Shown here: piece after piece, positions 1 through 8,436 of the stretch
How positions within the stretch are numbered: the first letter of the stretch is position 1
Layout of the letters: the number at the start of each line of letters is the position of its first letter
Source of the DNA: Lunularia cruciata
Taxonomy: Eukaryota; Streptophyta; Marchantiopsida; Lunulariales; Lunulariaceae
NCBI GenBank assembly: GCA_948567375.1
Contig: CAOYZS010000043.1
Coordinates: 59,348 to 123,347 of the forward strand
DNA: 64,000 bases
Reading direction: 5' to 3'
Translations under genes and position numbers: made by a program
The notes under the pieces: model-generated
What the model was told of the DNA's origin: nothing
Databases searched by the model: none
The model's input: only the letters and a program-made list of their open reading frames with translations

Positions 1-357
1 GGCTCGTCGGTAATCATCCATGTCAGGATCAGGATTGACGGCGGCCGAGTTGCGCCACGTCTTGCGCTGGCCGTCGAGCCTCGCGGTCTCCGCCATCTTC
101 GCCTCCTGCGCTTCCTTTTCGATCCGCTCCTGGATCAGGGTCGGCTTCATGTCTGGCACCTTCTTAACCTCGTAGGCATCCATCTCGTCGGCGAGGCGGC
201 GCGCGCTTTCGACGATGTCCGTGCGCGCTCCCGATCTCTTCGCCATGTCGGCCCAGAACCTGACCGCTGCCGCGCCGTTGATGTCCTGCCCTCTGATGAG
301 GAACACCGGTTCTCCGTCTGGGATGACGCGCCGTGTTCCGTTGGTGATGATCTCCAT
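1..357 (-). CDS. Hypothetical phage protein, cut by window edge
   Basis: The ATG at 357-355 follows an AGGAG eight bases upstream, and the frame stays open for 119 codons to the window edge, so the C-terminus is missing. The visible product starts MEIITNGTRRVIPDGEPVF and continues into a charged, probably helical stretch rich in Glu, Lys and Arg (roughly residues 70-105). I recognise no domain. It is the last visible gene of the minus-strand run that starts at the portal gene. Confidence 0.7.
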   Translation of the reverse strand, partial: MEIITNGTRRVIPDGEPVFLIRGQDINGAAAVRFWADMAKRSGARTDIVESARRLADEMDAYEVKKVPDMKPTLIQERIEKEAQEAKMAETARLDGQRKTWRNSAAVNPDPDMDDYRRA

Positions 358-421
358 ATTGAGGTCTCCTTTTTGCGGCCGATTTCCGCTGGTTTCGATT
401 TGGGGTGGGGTGGTCTCTGCG

Positions 422-616
422 CTACCTGTCGAGGTGCGCGCGGAGTTCTTCGACGGTCAGGTCGCCGTCTATGCTTTCGAGGAACAGGATGATCCGCTTT
501 CGGGTGGTCGCGATGTCTCCAGCGCTTGGCGTCGCGTGTCCTCCGATGCCGTCCTTGCTGTTAGGCGAGATCAGCTCCAGCGCCTCGTCGATTTCCTCTT
601 CGTGTGATCTCCTCAC
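422..616 (-). CDS. Small acidic hypothetical protein (64 aa), GTG start
   Basis: I chose the GTG at 616 over an ATG eight codons upstream. AAGGAG lies eight bases before it, and the GTG overlaps the TGA of the preceding gene as GTGA, the coupling seen throughout this operon. The product begins VRRSHEEEIDEALELI and ends in a helical, acidic stretch (EELRAHLDR). No family recognised. Confidence 0.6.
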   Translation of the reverse strand: MRRSHEEEIDEALELISPNSKDGIGGHATPSAGDIATTRKRIILFLESIDGDLTVEELRAHLDR

Positions 617-834
617 AGGTTCAGCTCCTTTGCTTTCCATTCCATCAGCCGGAACGTGATGGTCTGGCCTGCGGCGGTGTTGGAGATCGTCACCTCATCC
701 GCGCCGTGGATGAGGCTGAGCGGAATGTGAAAGGTGTCGAACCTCTTCCTGTCGGGTAGCGTCTCTATGAGGATTGTCATTCGGTTCTTCCTCAACAGGC
801 GCGCGCGGACCTGAACGTATTTCTCATCAGCCAT
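613..834 (-). CDS. Small hypothetical protein (73 aa)
   Basis: Starts MADEKYVQVRAR. Several ATGs are in frame; the one at 834 has GGAGG five bases upstream and overlaps the end of the preceding gene by eight bases. Alternating hydrophobic and charged residues suggest a small beta-rich fold. The stop overlaps the next gene's GTG. Function unknown. Confidence 0.6.
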   Translation of the reverse strand: MADEKYVQVRARLLRKNRMTILIETLPDRKRFDTFHIPLSLIHGADEVTISNTAAGQTITFRLMEWKAKELNL

Positions 835-1054
835 CATTCCCTCCATCATCGGTCGGCGTCATCTCCCTGATCAATCCGATGACCCGCTTGGTGGTCATGA
901 CGATCGTCTGGTTGCGCTCAAGAAGCGTACTGTTCTCGACGACGGTCAGTTTTCCGTGATTGGCAATATGAATGATCGCTTTCGCCAACTCACGGTCTGC
1001 GGCGTCTTGATCCTCGACGGCGGCGCGAAGTGCGTCTTGCTGTTCCTGGTTCAT
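827..1054 (-). CDS. Small hypothetical protein (75 aa)
   Basis: ATG at 1054 overlaps the TGA of the upstream gene as ATGA. The product (MNQEQQDALRAAVEDQDAAD...) looks largely alpha-helical with an acidic, Gly-rich tail. The frame continues open upstream of this ATG, but the added residues are Arg/Ser-rich shadow of the neighbouring gene. Function unknown. Confidence 0.6.
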   Translation of the reverse strand: MNQEQQDALRAAVEDQDAADRELAKAIIHIANHGKLTVVENSTLLERNQTIVMTTKRVIGLIREMTPTDDGGNDG

Positions 1055-1365
1055 ATCCCCATTGCCCTTTCGATTGCGATGGTCTTGACGGTCTTCCATG
1101 CTGCCGTCAGACGCTTGACGATGTTGTGACCTCGAATGCGCTCCGGCGAGCCTGGAGGCGATTTCCAGTATTCCCTGTAGTGCGGGCGCTTGGCGACGAT
1201 CTTCTCCCATCGTCTCCATGTCAGGTAGTAGCTCTTCCTGGCGGGCTTCGGGATTGCCGACCAATGCGTCTGGCAGATCCATTCGTCGGTCCTGCCGTCT
1301 TTCTTGGTGGTCCGGCCGCACCCTGGGACGCAGCACGGAATGCGGCCGGTGAGATCTCGCGTCAC
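1051..1365 (-). CDS. Small Zn-motif protein (104 aa), GTG start
   Basis: GTG at 1365 is preceded by AAGGAGGAG and overlaps the previous stop as GTGA, which sets the start. Residues about 10-35 carry Cys-Cys-x3-Cys followed by Cys-x2-His (IPCCVPGCG ... WICQTHW), a likely zinc-binding knuckle. The rest is basic (many Arg, Lys, Trp), consistent with nucleic-acid binding. No family assigned. Confidence 0.6.
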   Translation of the reverse strand: MTRDLTGRIPCCVPGCGRTTKKDGRTDEWICQTHWSAIPKPARKSYYLTWRRWEKIVAKRPHYREYWKSPPGSPERIRGHNIVKRLTAAWKTVKTIAIERAMGI

Positions 1366-1562
1366 GCCTGCTCCTCCTTTGCTGGTGTTCGGCGGTTCCA
1401 TCGAATGACCGCCTCTTCAGGAGAGTGCGCGTAAGGCCCTTCGCAGCCGCATCGATCTTTCCCGTTGTCGCAGATGACCCAGAAGCAGCCTGCGCCGTTG
1501 TCTTCGATGATCTGTTCAGCGTCTGCGCCACAGAACGGGCATGGAGAAGCTCTACTGAGCAT
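1362..1562 (-). CDS. Lar-like restriction alleviation protein
   Basis: A 66-residue protein with the Lar-family layout: CPFCG near the N-terminus, a central VICDNGKDRCGCEGP segment, then EEAVIRWNRR. Lar-family proteins are small cysteine-rich proteins; the Rac prophage Lar modulates type I restriction-modification, although many phage members are assigned only by sequence. The start (MLSRASP) has GGAGG six bases upstream and overlaps the previous gene by 11 bases. The link to anti-restriction is by family only. Confidence 0.7.
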   Translation of the reverse strand: MLSRASPCPFCGADAEQIIEDNGAGCFWVICDNGKDRCGCEGPYAHSPEEAVIRWNRRTPAKEEQA

Positions 1563-2010
1563 CACGATCCTCCGGCGGCGCGAGCAGGTTCCCGCTGGAC
1601 GAGAGCCTGTCGAGGACGGTCTCGCCGTTGGCAAGCAGGATCTGCCCGAGGAAGGCACCTTCGAACGACAGGACGCCGGTCTCGATCGCCATCATCTGCC
1701 CCTTGATCCAGTCGCGCAGGATCGACCAGACGGCGATTTGGCCTTGTTCCAGCGCCAGCTTCTCATGGTCTTGCCTCGTGCGCCGCATGCGGCTGGTGTG
1801 CGGCGTCTCGCGAAGCCATGCGGCGGCGTACCCCTTGGCGCTGGCCGTGACCTGCACCATTCTGTCACGGTATTCGAACTGGATGGTGACGGTGCCGGTG
1901 GCGAAGTCTTCCATGGGCGCGAATTTCGAGCATCCGAACGCCTGGATGGTTTTACGGATCTCGTCCATAGCCGATCGGCCGGACGTCGCTGATGCGTAGG
2001 GAAGGGCCAT
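1552..2010 (-). CDS. Hypothetical protein (152 aa)
   Basis: ATG at 2010 sits directly after the upstream TAA, with AAGGAGG nine bases before it. The product (MALPYASATSGRSAMDEIRK...) has a central beta-rich part (VTIQFEYRDRMVQVTA) and an Arg/His segment (RMRRTRQDHEKLALEQ), suggesting a small globular protein. No known domain recognised. Confidence 0.6.
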   Translation of the reverse strand: MALPYASATSGRSAMDEIRKTIQAFGCSKFAPMEDFATGTVTIQFEYRDRMVQVTASAKGYAAAWLRETPHTSRMRRTRQDHEKLALEQGQIAVWSILRDWIKGQMMAIETGVLSFEGAFLGQILLANGETVLDRLSSSGNLLAPPEDRDAQ

Positions 2011-3447
2011 TTACTCGCCCTCCTTCGCAGGAGTGGCGAGGGCGGATCGAATGGCGACGTGGTTGTCGGCCAGCCATGTGATAGCCTCGTGGTTCTCATC
2101 AGACCAATCGTTGTCGCTCTCGAAATAGCCCTCAAGGTGATTGCCGGTGGCGCTGATGAAGGGGCGACGGTCAAAGGTGGGCGGCATGGGAGGCACCCCC
2201 ACATTTGCGGCGGGCGCAGGGTCGGCACAATCGCATTTCGCACCATACGCTACTCCATAGCCGCATTGATACCCGGTCCCGAGGCACTTTTTGCAGCTAG
2301 TTCTTGACTGCCGTGCCGCATGGTTCACGTCGTGCTTGGAGAAATTCGCGCCCATGGCAACAGATCGCGCCATGAACGTCTTCGCCTCTTTCAGTAAAGA
2401 CACGATTTCCGGCGCATCCACATTCTCCGCAGGCGCGGGGTTTGCCTGTGGCGATACAGCAAGGGCCGTTCGCTTCGCGGCTTCTTGCCATGCCGAGTGC
2501 ATAGCATTTTCGGCGGTGAGCGGATAAAGATCAGGATGATCAGGGTAGCAGCGTGCCTTAAACCACTCCATAAAAGCAGAATTTTCTCGCTCTGCATCAG
2601 CTTGGGTCCATTCGCGGGACGAGTGGACATCTGGTCCGGTGGATGGGTTTTCGTCGCAGTCGCGGCAGATAGAGTGACGGCCTTCCTTGCCGGTTCCTTC
2701 GCATGTTCGGCATCGCGGCTGACCCGTTGCATCGAGCATGTGCCGCCAAATATTGCGGATCGTGTCGTCACCACGCCGCCAATCACACCCGACGCCACGC
2801 GAGATCATAAACGCAGTCGGTTCTATCGGAACCAATTGCCAACCTTCAGGCACCCCCGAACGATGAGCAGGTGCGGGGTTGCTGCCATTCTTCAGCGCCG
2901 AGATGACGGACTCCGCCACGGCAGAGCAGAACACCGTCGTTTCAGGTCCGTGGAGCAGGTCGCTCTCCAGGCTAGGCATCGGTATGTACTCGTTGATGTT
3001 GTTGCGCATTGCACAGAGCGCGTCGAATGTGTCCCTCAAATTCTTCTGAAGGATCTCGTCATTCGGCGCGGGATGGGTGAAAACAGGTTCCCACGTCACG
3101 CGGGACGCAAACAAAGGCGCGTGACCCAGGTCCGGCTTCTCTGGCCCGTCATTGTACTGCCAGCGTTCATTTTCTCCAGACCTCCAGCGCCATGCTATCA
3201 GCCTTGGATCTTCGCGATCCTTCTGTTGACCTTCGTCGGCCACAGGAAGGACTTCGAACCGACCATCGTTGAATTCGTAGTCCGGCCGAACCCAAACGAC
3301 ATCCTTTTCGTCGCGATAAACCGTGACCCTCCCCATGTCGAGGTCTCCGTGGATCTGGAGGCGGCCGGAGGCGATGACCTGATAGACGGTGCCGCGCTTC
3401 TTGTGACGATGCGTCGGGATGAAGCGCGCGGTGAAAATTGACGTCAT
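2011..3447 (-). CDS. Modular hypothetical protein with Cys-rich motifs (Ea22-like style)
   Basis: 478 residues; ATG at 3447 overlaps the MazG-like gene's stop as ATGA. Two CxxC-GTG clusters resemble DnaJ-type zinc modules: CRTCEGTG...CRDC in the middle and CKKCLGTG...CDC near the C-terminus. Between them lies a Trp-rich helix (EWFKARCYPDHPDLYPLT). The mix of short modules recalls the Ead/Ea22 class of early phage proteins, whose roles are mostly unknown. The assignment is by style only. Confidence 0.5.
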   Translation of the reverse strand: MTSIFTARFIPTHRHKKRGTVYQVIASGRLQIHGDLDMGRVTVYRDEKDVVWVRPDYEFNDGRFEVLPVADEGQQKDREDPRLIAWRWRSGENERWQYNDGPEKPDLGHAPLFASRVTWEPVFTHPAPNDEILQKNLRDTFDALCAMRNNINEYIPMPSLESDLLHGPETTVFCSAVAESVISALKNGSNPAPAHRSGVPEGWQLVPIEPTAFMISRGVGCDWRRGDDTIRNIWRHMLDATGQPRCRTCEGTGKEGRHSICRDCDENPSTGPDVHSSREWTQADAERENSAFMEWFKARCYPDHPDLYPLTAENAMHSAWQEAAKRTALAVSPQANPAPAENVDAPEIVSLLKEAKTFMARSVAMGANFSKHDVNHAARQSRTSCKKCLGTGYQCGYGVAYGAKCDCADPAPAANVGVPPMPPTFDRRPFISATGNHLEGYFESDNDWSDENHEAITWLADNHVAIRSALATPAKEGE

Positions 3448-4391
3448 GGTTTTTGTTCCTTCGGTGCGTGATCCTGGAATGCGGTCTCCTTGCCGGGAAA
3501 CGCGGTGTTGATCGGCCACGCCTTGGCAAGCTCCGCTTCAAGCGGTGGGCCGTTCTCGGTCTGATCGATGAACATGCACAGGTACGCCAGCGGCGCGTTG
3601 TGGGGGTCGTCCTTCTTCGCCGTGATGGCGGCAGACCTAACTTTATCGAAGCGCAGCATCCAGTCTTTCTGACCGTGCATCAGAAGCTCGTGCGGCGAAA
3701 ACCGGCCGGAGCGCAGGCGCTCGTTCGCCGCCGTGATGATCTCGTCGTCGGTCAGGTTCGCCAGAAGCATGTCGACGATGACCTGCGCCGTCTCCGACCG
3801 CTCTTCATCGCTCGTTTCTTCGGGCAGGACACCTTCGTCGCGTTCCTTGATGAATTCGGCGATCTTATCTCGCGCATAGAGGTGGACGACCTCTGTCGGT
3901 CCTTTCGATCCCTCTGCGGCTATCTCTTCGATGAGAGGGACGTCGCGGCTCATGAACTCGCCGCCGGTATGGTCGATCGTGTAGGCGGCGTCGGGCAGTA
4001 TCCCAGGAAGGGCGCTGTTGCGATCACGAAGCGCGCGCTTCGCCCTGATCTTCTGGATGGTCCCTGGAGACCCCATCTTCGCGAGACCTTCCTCTGCGGA
4101 AATACCAAGCTCGATCCCTGCAATTACGCACATGGAAACCATGGTCGTAAAGGCGTCGCCGATCTCCTCAATGGGATCTCCAGGCTCGCGATCGTGAACG
4201 TAGTCGACGATCGCATGGGAAGCCTCGCGCTTCATCCCCATGGACTGGCAGGCCTCGTTGACCTCTTCGAGCCATCGAGCCAAGCGCTCCTGAATATCTG
4301 TCGGGTCTTCGGAGAACAACTTCTCGTGGATCTCCTCGACCCGCTCTATGTAGGCGTCGAGGTGGAATTTAAAATGATCGTAAGGTTTCAC
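3444..4391 (-). CDS. MazG-like nucleotide pyrophosphohydrolase family protein
   Basis: 315 residues. The N-terminal third has the MazG metal-binding signature: LEEVNEACQ (E42, E43, E46) and EEIGDAFTT (E76, D79) in a helical context. MazG-type enzymes hydrolyse (d)NTPs or alarmones to monophosphates; phage versions have been proposed to modulate the starvation response or clean nucleotide pools. The C-terminal two thirds is an acidic helical extension I do not recognise. It is translationally coupled to the Cys-rich gene downstream. Confidence 0.65.
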   Translation of the reverse strand: MKPYDHFKFHLDAYIERVEEIHEKLFSEDPTDIQERLARWLEEVNEACQSMGMKREASHAIVDYVHDREPGDPIEEIGDAFTTMVSMCVIAGIELGISAEEGLAKMGSPGTIQKIRAKRALRDRNSALPGILPDAAYTIDHTGGEFMSRDVPLIEEIAAEGSKGPTEVVHLYARDKIAEFIKERDEGVLPEETSDEERSETAQVIVDMLLANLTDDEIITAANERLRSGRFSPHELLMHGQKDWMLRFDKVRSAAITAKKDDPHNAPLAYLCMFIDQTENGPPLEAELAKAWPINTAFPGKETAFQDHAPKEQKP

Positions 4392-4421
4392 TTTTCTCTC
4401 TCCTGGTTGAAGTCTCTCCGC

Positions 4422-4574
4422 CTAGAGCGACTTGTAGATTTCTTCCCCGTAGGGCTGGTCGTTGAAGCGCTCTTTCAGCGCGGCGCACCCATGGAGGATA
4501 CTCATGACCGCGATGAACATCACGATCGTAAAGATGATAGCGACAATTCTGGCCGCCCTGTCGATGTTACCCAT
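4422..4574 (-). CDS. Tiny membrane protein (50 aa), possible lipoprotein
   Basis: Starts MGNIDRAARIVAII with TAGGAG five bases upstream. Residues about 9-27 form one hydrophobic segment preceded by Arg residues, followed by ILHGC, a loose lipobox-like site, then a soluble tail. It is the last of three consecutive tiny membrane-protein genes; such sets below a portal gene may be lysis or superinfection accessories, but nothing here proves it. Confidence 0.55.
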   Translation of the reverse strand: MGNIDRAARIVAIIFTIVMFIAVMSILHGCAALKERFNDQPYGEEIYKSL

Positions 4575-4582
4575 TTTAGCTC

Positions 4583-4702
4583 CTACTTCTTTCTGGAGGC
4601 GATGAAGATCCAGATCGAGAAGAGAAGCATCGCGAGGATCAGCCCGCTTGATGCGCCGAACAGCAGGGGGATGATGGTGTCGTTGATTGATTCGCTATTC
4701 AT
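4583..4702 (-). CDS. Tiny membrane protein (39 aa)
   Basis: MNSESINDTIIPLLFGASS start with AAGGAG upstream, placed 13 bases after the stop of the preceding tiny gene. One transmembrane helix (about residues 10-34) ends in a basic ASRKK tail, so the C-terminus is probably cytoplasmic. Function unknown. Confidence 0.55.
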   Translation of the reverse strand: MNSESINDTIIPLLFGASSGLILAMLLFSIWIFIASRKK

Positions 4703-4715
4703 CTGCTTCTCTCCT

Positions 4716-4820
4716 TCAGGTCCGGCCGCGCACGAAGATCCAGAACGAGCAAAGCAGAAAGCCAAGCCCGAGCCAGATCAGGATCACGTCGTTGACGGTC
4801 CATCCCACTTCACATTCCAT
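4716..4820 (-). CDS. Tiny membrane protein (34 aa)
   Basis: MECEVGWTVNDVILIW followed by a hydrophobic helix (about residues 11-28) and a basic VRGRT tail. The ATG lies inside the 3' end of the preceding gene (11-base overlap), downstream of GAGAG. Same topology as the next gene, so the pair may be diverged duplicates. Function unknown. Confidence 0.5.
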   Translation of the reverse strand: MECEVGWTVNDVILIWLGLGFLLCSFWIFVRGRT

Positions 4821-4989
4821 TTTCTCTCTCCCTTCGGATCAGGACCAGCGTCTGCGAAAACGTCAGTCCGTTGCTTTGCGCGCAGGCGAGGAATTCCTCG
4901 ACCCACCTCTGCATGGTGACGCCCTTGGCCGGGCGTTCGCCGTTCTTGAACAGGAAGGCTCTCGCCTGCTGGATTTCTTTTGGCGTCAC
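4810..4989 (-). CDS. Small hypothetical protein (59 aa), GTG start
   Basis: GTG at 4989 overlaps the upstream TGA as GTGA. The product (VTPKEIQQARAFLFKNG...) is a compact helical protein with an Arg/Glu-rich C-terminus. The open frame extends far upstream, but that part is a shadow of the 137-residue gene. Function unknown. Confidence 0.5.
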   Translation of the reverse strand: MTPKEIQQARAFLFKNGERPAKGVTMQRWVEEFLACAQSNGLTFSQTLVLIRRERENGM

Positions 4990-5399
4990 TTCGCGATGAT
5001 GCCTTCCAGCACCTCGACCTGCCGGCGGTACTCGCCGACGATGTCGTTCAGGAGGGTTTCCAGTGATCGGGCCATGGCTGCGAGCTGGTCGGCCAGGATC
5101 GAGAACCTGACCTCGCCCTGCCGAAATTCTGCGCGCATCGTCTTGTCGTCTCTCCAGACGGTTTCGATGATGAGGTTTTCGACCTGCTGGCGCGCAACTG
5201 CGCCCTGCTGGAACGCCGTGTAGATCGAAGCGATCGCGATGGTGAGATCCGCTCCAGACATTCCGCTGACCGCGACCTCGTTGTGCGCGTGGCCGACCGT
5301 CGAATAGATGCCGATCGCGCCGTTTTCCGTCGAGCAGATGATCGTTATCTCCTCGCCGTCCCAAAACAGGGAGCGCTGGTAGGTGATGACCTCCTTCAT
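4986..5399 (-). CDS. Hypothetical protein (137 aa)
   Basis: ATG at 5399 overlaps the preceding TGA as ATGA. The N-terminal half looks beta-rich (SLFWDGEEITIICST). The C-terminal half is helical with a likely coiled coil (LETLLNDIVGEYRRQVEVLE). No domain recognised. Confidence 0.6.
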   Translation of the reverse strand: MKEVITYQRSLFWDGEEITIICSTENGAIGIYSTVGHAHNEVAVSGMSGADLTIAIASIYTAFQQGAVARQQVENLIIETVWRDDKTMRAEFRQGEVRFSILADQLAAMARSLETLLNDIVGEYRRQVEVLEGIIAK

Positions 5400-5632
5400 G
5401 AGGCACCTACGGCAGAGAAGAACATGCAGGCGATCATGAAGATCGCGCCGACGATGATCCCGATCCCGAGGAGCTTGACGCCTTCAGCCTGCGACTTGAA
5501 GAATTCCGCCTCAAGGCTTCGGAGTTTGTGCTTTCTTTCCTCAATGATCGCCTCTCTATCCGAGAAGGCGATACCGCGTTCGGAAAGCTCAAGCTCAGCT
5601 TCCTCGACCCACCGTTCTTTTTCCGTTGGCAT
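5396..5632 (-). CDS. Small membrane protein with N-terminal coiled coil (78 aa)
   Basis: MPTEKERWVEEAELEL start with AGGAGAGA upstream; a farther upstream start would fall inside the palindromic repeat at 5648-5670 and is rejected. Residues 1-50 are charged and helical; residues about 54-76 form one transmembrane segment (LLGIGIIVGAIFMIACM). Soluble coil plus C-terminal anchor is common in phage accessory proteins. First gene downstream of the portal. Confidence 0.6.
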   Translation of the reverse strand: MPTEKERWVEEAELELSERGIAFSDREAIIEERKHKLRSLEAEFFKSQAEGVKLLGIGIIVGAIFMIACMFFSAVGAS

Positions 5633-5647
5633 TTTCTCTCTCCTGAA

Positions 5648-5670
5648 AAGTGTATCCCGAGGACACACTT
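5648..5670 (-). repeat. 23-bp oriented palindrome, copy 1
   Basis: Arms AAGTGTATCC and GGACACACTT flank spacer CGA as read on the plus strand. It overlaps the last bases of the portal stop codon and sits just upstream of the SD of the 78-residue gene. Read on the minus strand it matches the majority orientation (GTGTGTCC arm first). Confidence 0.85.
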
Positions 5671-8185
5671 ATTTCGGCAGGCCGGTCTTCGGCTTCGCCT
5701 GTTCCTGTTGCATCTTCTGGACGCGGCTGACCGCCAAATCAGCCACCTTGTTGTCGCGCTGGACCGCCTTGTCCGACATGCTGTCGATCAGGTTGCCCTT
5801 CTTGATCGTCCGGTCGACCTTCGCGTCTTCGACCTTTTTCTCGATGTTGACGTCGTTAAGCTCCTGTGTGTTGCGCATTTTCTGCTGGTGCAGTTCGTCG
5901 TTTTGACGAAGCTTCTGCTGGTGCATCGCCTCCGGGTCCGGACCTTCCTCGACCGGCAGGCCGGGGACTTCCTGAAGCTGGCGAGCGACCTGCGCCGCCT
6001 GCATGGCGATCTGGGACTGCATCTCCGGCGGGATGGGTGTCTCGACACCCTCTTCGCCGACTTGTGGCGGGACGACCTCGACGCCGAGCTGGCGCGCCTG
6101 CTGGACATAGAGGAAGGCCAGATGTTCGCCGATGTGCGCAGTCATGGGCGCGCCGATGGCTTCCTGCACCTGTTTGTTCGCGCCGTAGCCTGGGTTCTGC
6201 ATGAAGGCCGTGTGGACCTGGATGTGTGCGGCGTGGTCCTGATCCTCGAAGGCCTTGATCGGCTGGCCGTTTAGGATTGCCGCACCCTCAGAGATCGGGT
6301 CCATTGGCAGCGGCTGCTTCGACGAGATGAACAGCGCGTCGATGTCCGGTGTGTTGCCGGCGCGCAGGACGCGGCGAATGGCTTCCTTCTTGTCGAGGAC
6401 GTCGGGGTTCTCTTGGGCCATCTGGTAGGCCATCTGCGCCGAGCCCATGCGCTGAGTGATCGAGGACTGCGCCGGGTCGGATGTCGGCTCGACCCTGGTG
6501 TTGGTCGGGTCGAAGACGAAGGTGTCGATCGATTGCTCTTCCTCACCCTCGTCGAACTGGAATGTCCGGCCGCGCGGCGCGAGGAAGTCGCGCGTGAACT
6601 CGTAGCGGATCTCCAGTTCTTCCGTCAGCGAGGCGTGAAGATTGAGCTGGATCGCGTTGGCGATTTCCTGCGCCTTCTCCAGGAGCGCCATCGTTGTCCC
6701 GACCGGCGCGTTCTGTGTGCCGTTGCCGACTTCGATGTCGGTCGTCGATGTCATTCGCTGCGCCAGAGACTCGCCGTGCTGGAGCATTTCGAGGAGCATC
6801 GGCTCCGGTGCCTTGATGCTTGGGCTGTAGAAATTCTTGCTCAGCTCTTCGGCCGTGGCGTCCACCGGTTTGTAAATGCCGGGCTCCAGGTTCATCGTAT
6901 CAGGGCCGCGCCCGTCCTTGGTCTTGAAGCCGCCGGGAATCGATGCGAACGCCGCGCCGTTGGTGATGATGCGCATGATGGCCGACGACTGGTCGGCGAG
7001 GCTCCCGATCAGGCCGACGAGCCCCAGGCCGTAGAAGCCAAAGCCTGGGATGTAGTCGTACTTCACCCACCGACGAATGCGCTCCTTCATGGCGTCCGTC
7101 TCGCGCCAGTCGCGATAGATCGAGAGGATCTGGTTCGTCGTGTTCTCGATCGTGACGATGTAGGGCAGCAGGAGACCGGTCTTCTCCCCGGTGATCGGGT
7201 TGGTGTCCTCGAAACCCGGCAGGTCGAGCATCACGTAGACTTCGTCGATGATGTGGTCGACGTTGCTGTCCTCGTCGGCGTCGATGCCGGAGGCCTCGTC
7301 CTTGATCTTCTGTGTCTCGCGCAGCTCGTCGTCCATGTCCTTCGGATCGCCGAGCGTGATCTCGCGATAGATCCCGTTGACCATCTTGCGATGCAGGACG
7401 TGCGGAGCCATCGGGAAACGGTGCGTGAAGCGGCCGGCCGTCTGGAAGGAGGTGATACCGTAGAGCGCGATGATCTCGTCAGCCGGCACGAAGTCGGCGA
7501 CGATCGTGTCCATCTCCTCGTCGTAGCGGGTCTTCTTGAAGCCGCACCCGCGCAGGGGGAGCTGGAAGATCATCTTGTTGGTGGACTCGCGGTAGCCGCG
7601 ATCCTCCTTCAGGATCTGATAATTCAGGTAGCTCGCCATGCGTTCGGCGGCGTTCTCTTTTTCAACGCTCGACTTGCCATTGATCTTGCCGTTGGCCGGA
7701 CCTTTGAGCGGAACCAGTTCCGGCATGGTGCGCGACCAGAAGCGGATGCAGCCTTCGGCGATCATCGGGTGCGTCGCCATGGAGGCGTGAAGGAACGGGC
7801 CGGCCTTGCTCTCGTCGGTCAGGCCCATGAGGGTCATGCCCTTGGCGAATTCGTCGCGCCAGCGCGCCGACGTCTTGTAGTCTGCCTTGATGGATTCCTG
7901 AAGCTCGTAGACCAGCTTCTGAAGTTCGCCGCTCGACAGGATCTCGGCAAGGTTGGCGAGGTGGTCGTTCGTCTGGATGGGGTCGCGGTAGCTGTCTGCA
8001 TCAAGCATGATGCCCGGCAGGGAGCCCGGCTGCATGATGCTTGGAAGCACGGAATTTTCGAGCGCCGACCCCATAAGCCGGCGGTGCGTGTCGGACCTAT
8101 CCATGAACGGATCGAAGTCGGGAACGCCGCGTTCGGTGTTCGCGCCTTCGAGGCCGGCCTCTGCAAGTTCGAAATTCGATGCCAT
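5669..8185 (-). CDS. Portal protein
   Basis: 838 residues, within the size range of podovirus portals. The portal forms the dodecameric ring at the capsid vertex through which DNA is packaged and ejected. Assignment rests on overall character: an acidic N-terminus, a central core with YDYIPGFGFYGLGL and a helical stem-like part, and a long Gln/Lys-rich coiled coil from about residue 690 to the end, as in portals with a barrel. No enzyme motif is present. It is separated from the terminase genes by a plus-strand block (9385-12922), which is unusual. A palindromic repeat abuts its stop codon. Confidence 0.8.
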   Translation of the reverse strand: MASNFELAEAGLEGANTERGVPDFDPFMDRSDTHRRLMGSALENSVLPSIMQPGSLPGIMLDADSYRDPIQTNDHLANLAEILSSGELQKLVYELQESIKADYKTSARWRDEFAKGMTLMGLTDESKAGPFLHASMATHPMIAEGCIRFWSRTMPELVPLKGPANGKINGKSSVEKENAAERMASYLNYQILKEDRGYRESTNKMIFQLPLRGCGFKKTRYDEEMDTIVADFVPADEIIALYGITSFQTAGRFTHRFPMAPHVLHRKMVNGIYREITLGDPKDMDDELRETQKIKDEASGIDADEDSNVDHIIDEVYVMLDLPGFEDTNPITGEKTGLLLPYIVTIENTTNQILSIYRDWRETDAMKERIRRWVKYDYIPGFGFYGLGLVGLIGSLADQSSAIMRIITNGAAFASIPGGFKTKDGRGPDTMNLEPGIYKPVDATAEELSKNFYSPSIKAPEPMLLEMLQHGESLAQRMTSTTDIEVGNGTQNAPVGTTMALLEKAQEIANAIQLNLHASLTEELEIRYEFTRDFLAPRGRTFQFDEGEEEQSIDTFVFDPTNTRVEPTSDPAQSSITQRMGSAQMAYQMAQENPDVLDKKEAIRRVLRAGNTPDIDALFISSKQPLPMDPISEGAAILNGQPIKAFEDQDHAAHIQVHTAFMQNPGYGANKQVQEAIGAPMTAHIGEHLAFLYVQQARQLGVEVVPPQVGEEGVETPIPPEMQSQIAMQAAQVARQLQEVPGLPVEEGPDPEAMHQQKLRQNDELHQQKMRNTQELNDVNIEKKVEDAKVDRTIKKGNLIDSMSDKAVQRDNKVADLAVSRVQKMQQEQAKPKTGLPK

Positions 8186-8243
8186 CTAAATTCTCCTTCG
8201 GTGTCGGCGAAACTTACACGCTTTCCGCCGACCCGACCAGCCG

Positions 8244-8420
8244 TCAGACCCGGTGCTGGATCTCGTATTGCTGGCGATATTCGGAATATTGACCGATGCG
8301 GATGACCGCGCCCGTGACGATCGCGGCGAAGATCGCGCCGAGGACCACGGCGGCGATCCACCACGGCAGATCATCGTATCGTTTTACGTCCTTGGTCATC
8401 GGTGCGAGCTTGATCTTCAT
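8244..8420 (-). CDS. Small membrane protein (58 aa)
   Basis: MKIKLAPMTKDVKRYD start with CAGGAG about nine bases upstream. One transmembrane helix (about residues 20-41: WWIAAVVLGAIFAAIV) is followed by a Tyr/Gln-rich soluble tail. Lies between the portal gene and a hypothetical gene. Function unknown. Confidence 0.55.
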   Translation of the reverse strand: MKIKLAPMTKDVKRYDDLPWWIAAVVLGAIFAAIVTGAVIRIGQYSEYRQQYEIQHRV

Positions 8421-8436
8421 GGGCGCGGTCTCCTGA

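Noticed and set aside
3438-4919. 493-codon plus-strand frame across the MazG-like gene and tiny membrane genes
   Set aside because: Antisense to well-coupled minus genes with good SDs; no recognisable domain.
6413-8305. 630-codon open frame antisense to the portal gene
   Set aside because: Arg/Val/Asp/Leu-rich composition typical of the complement of a GC-rich gene. No SD, and the portal frame explains the sequence.
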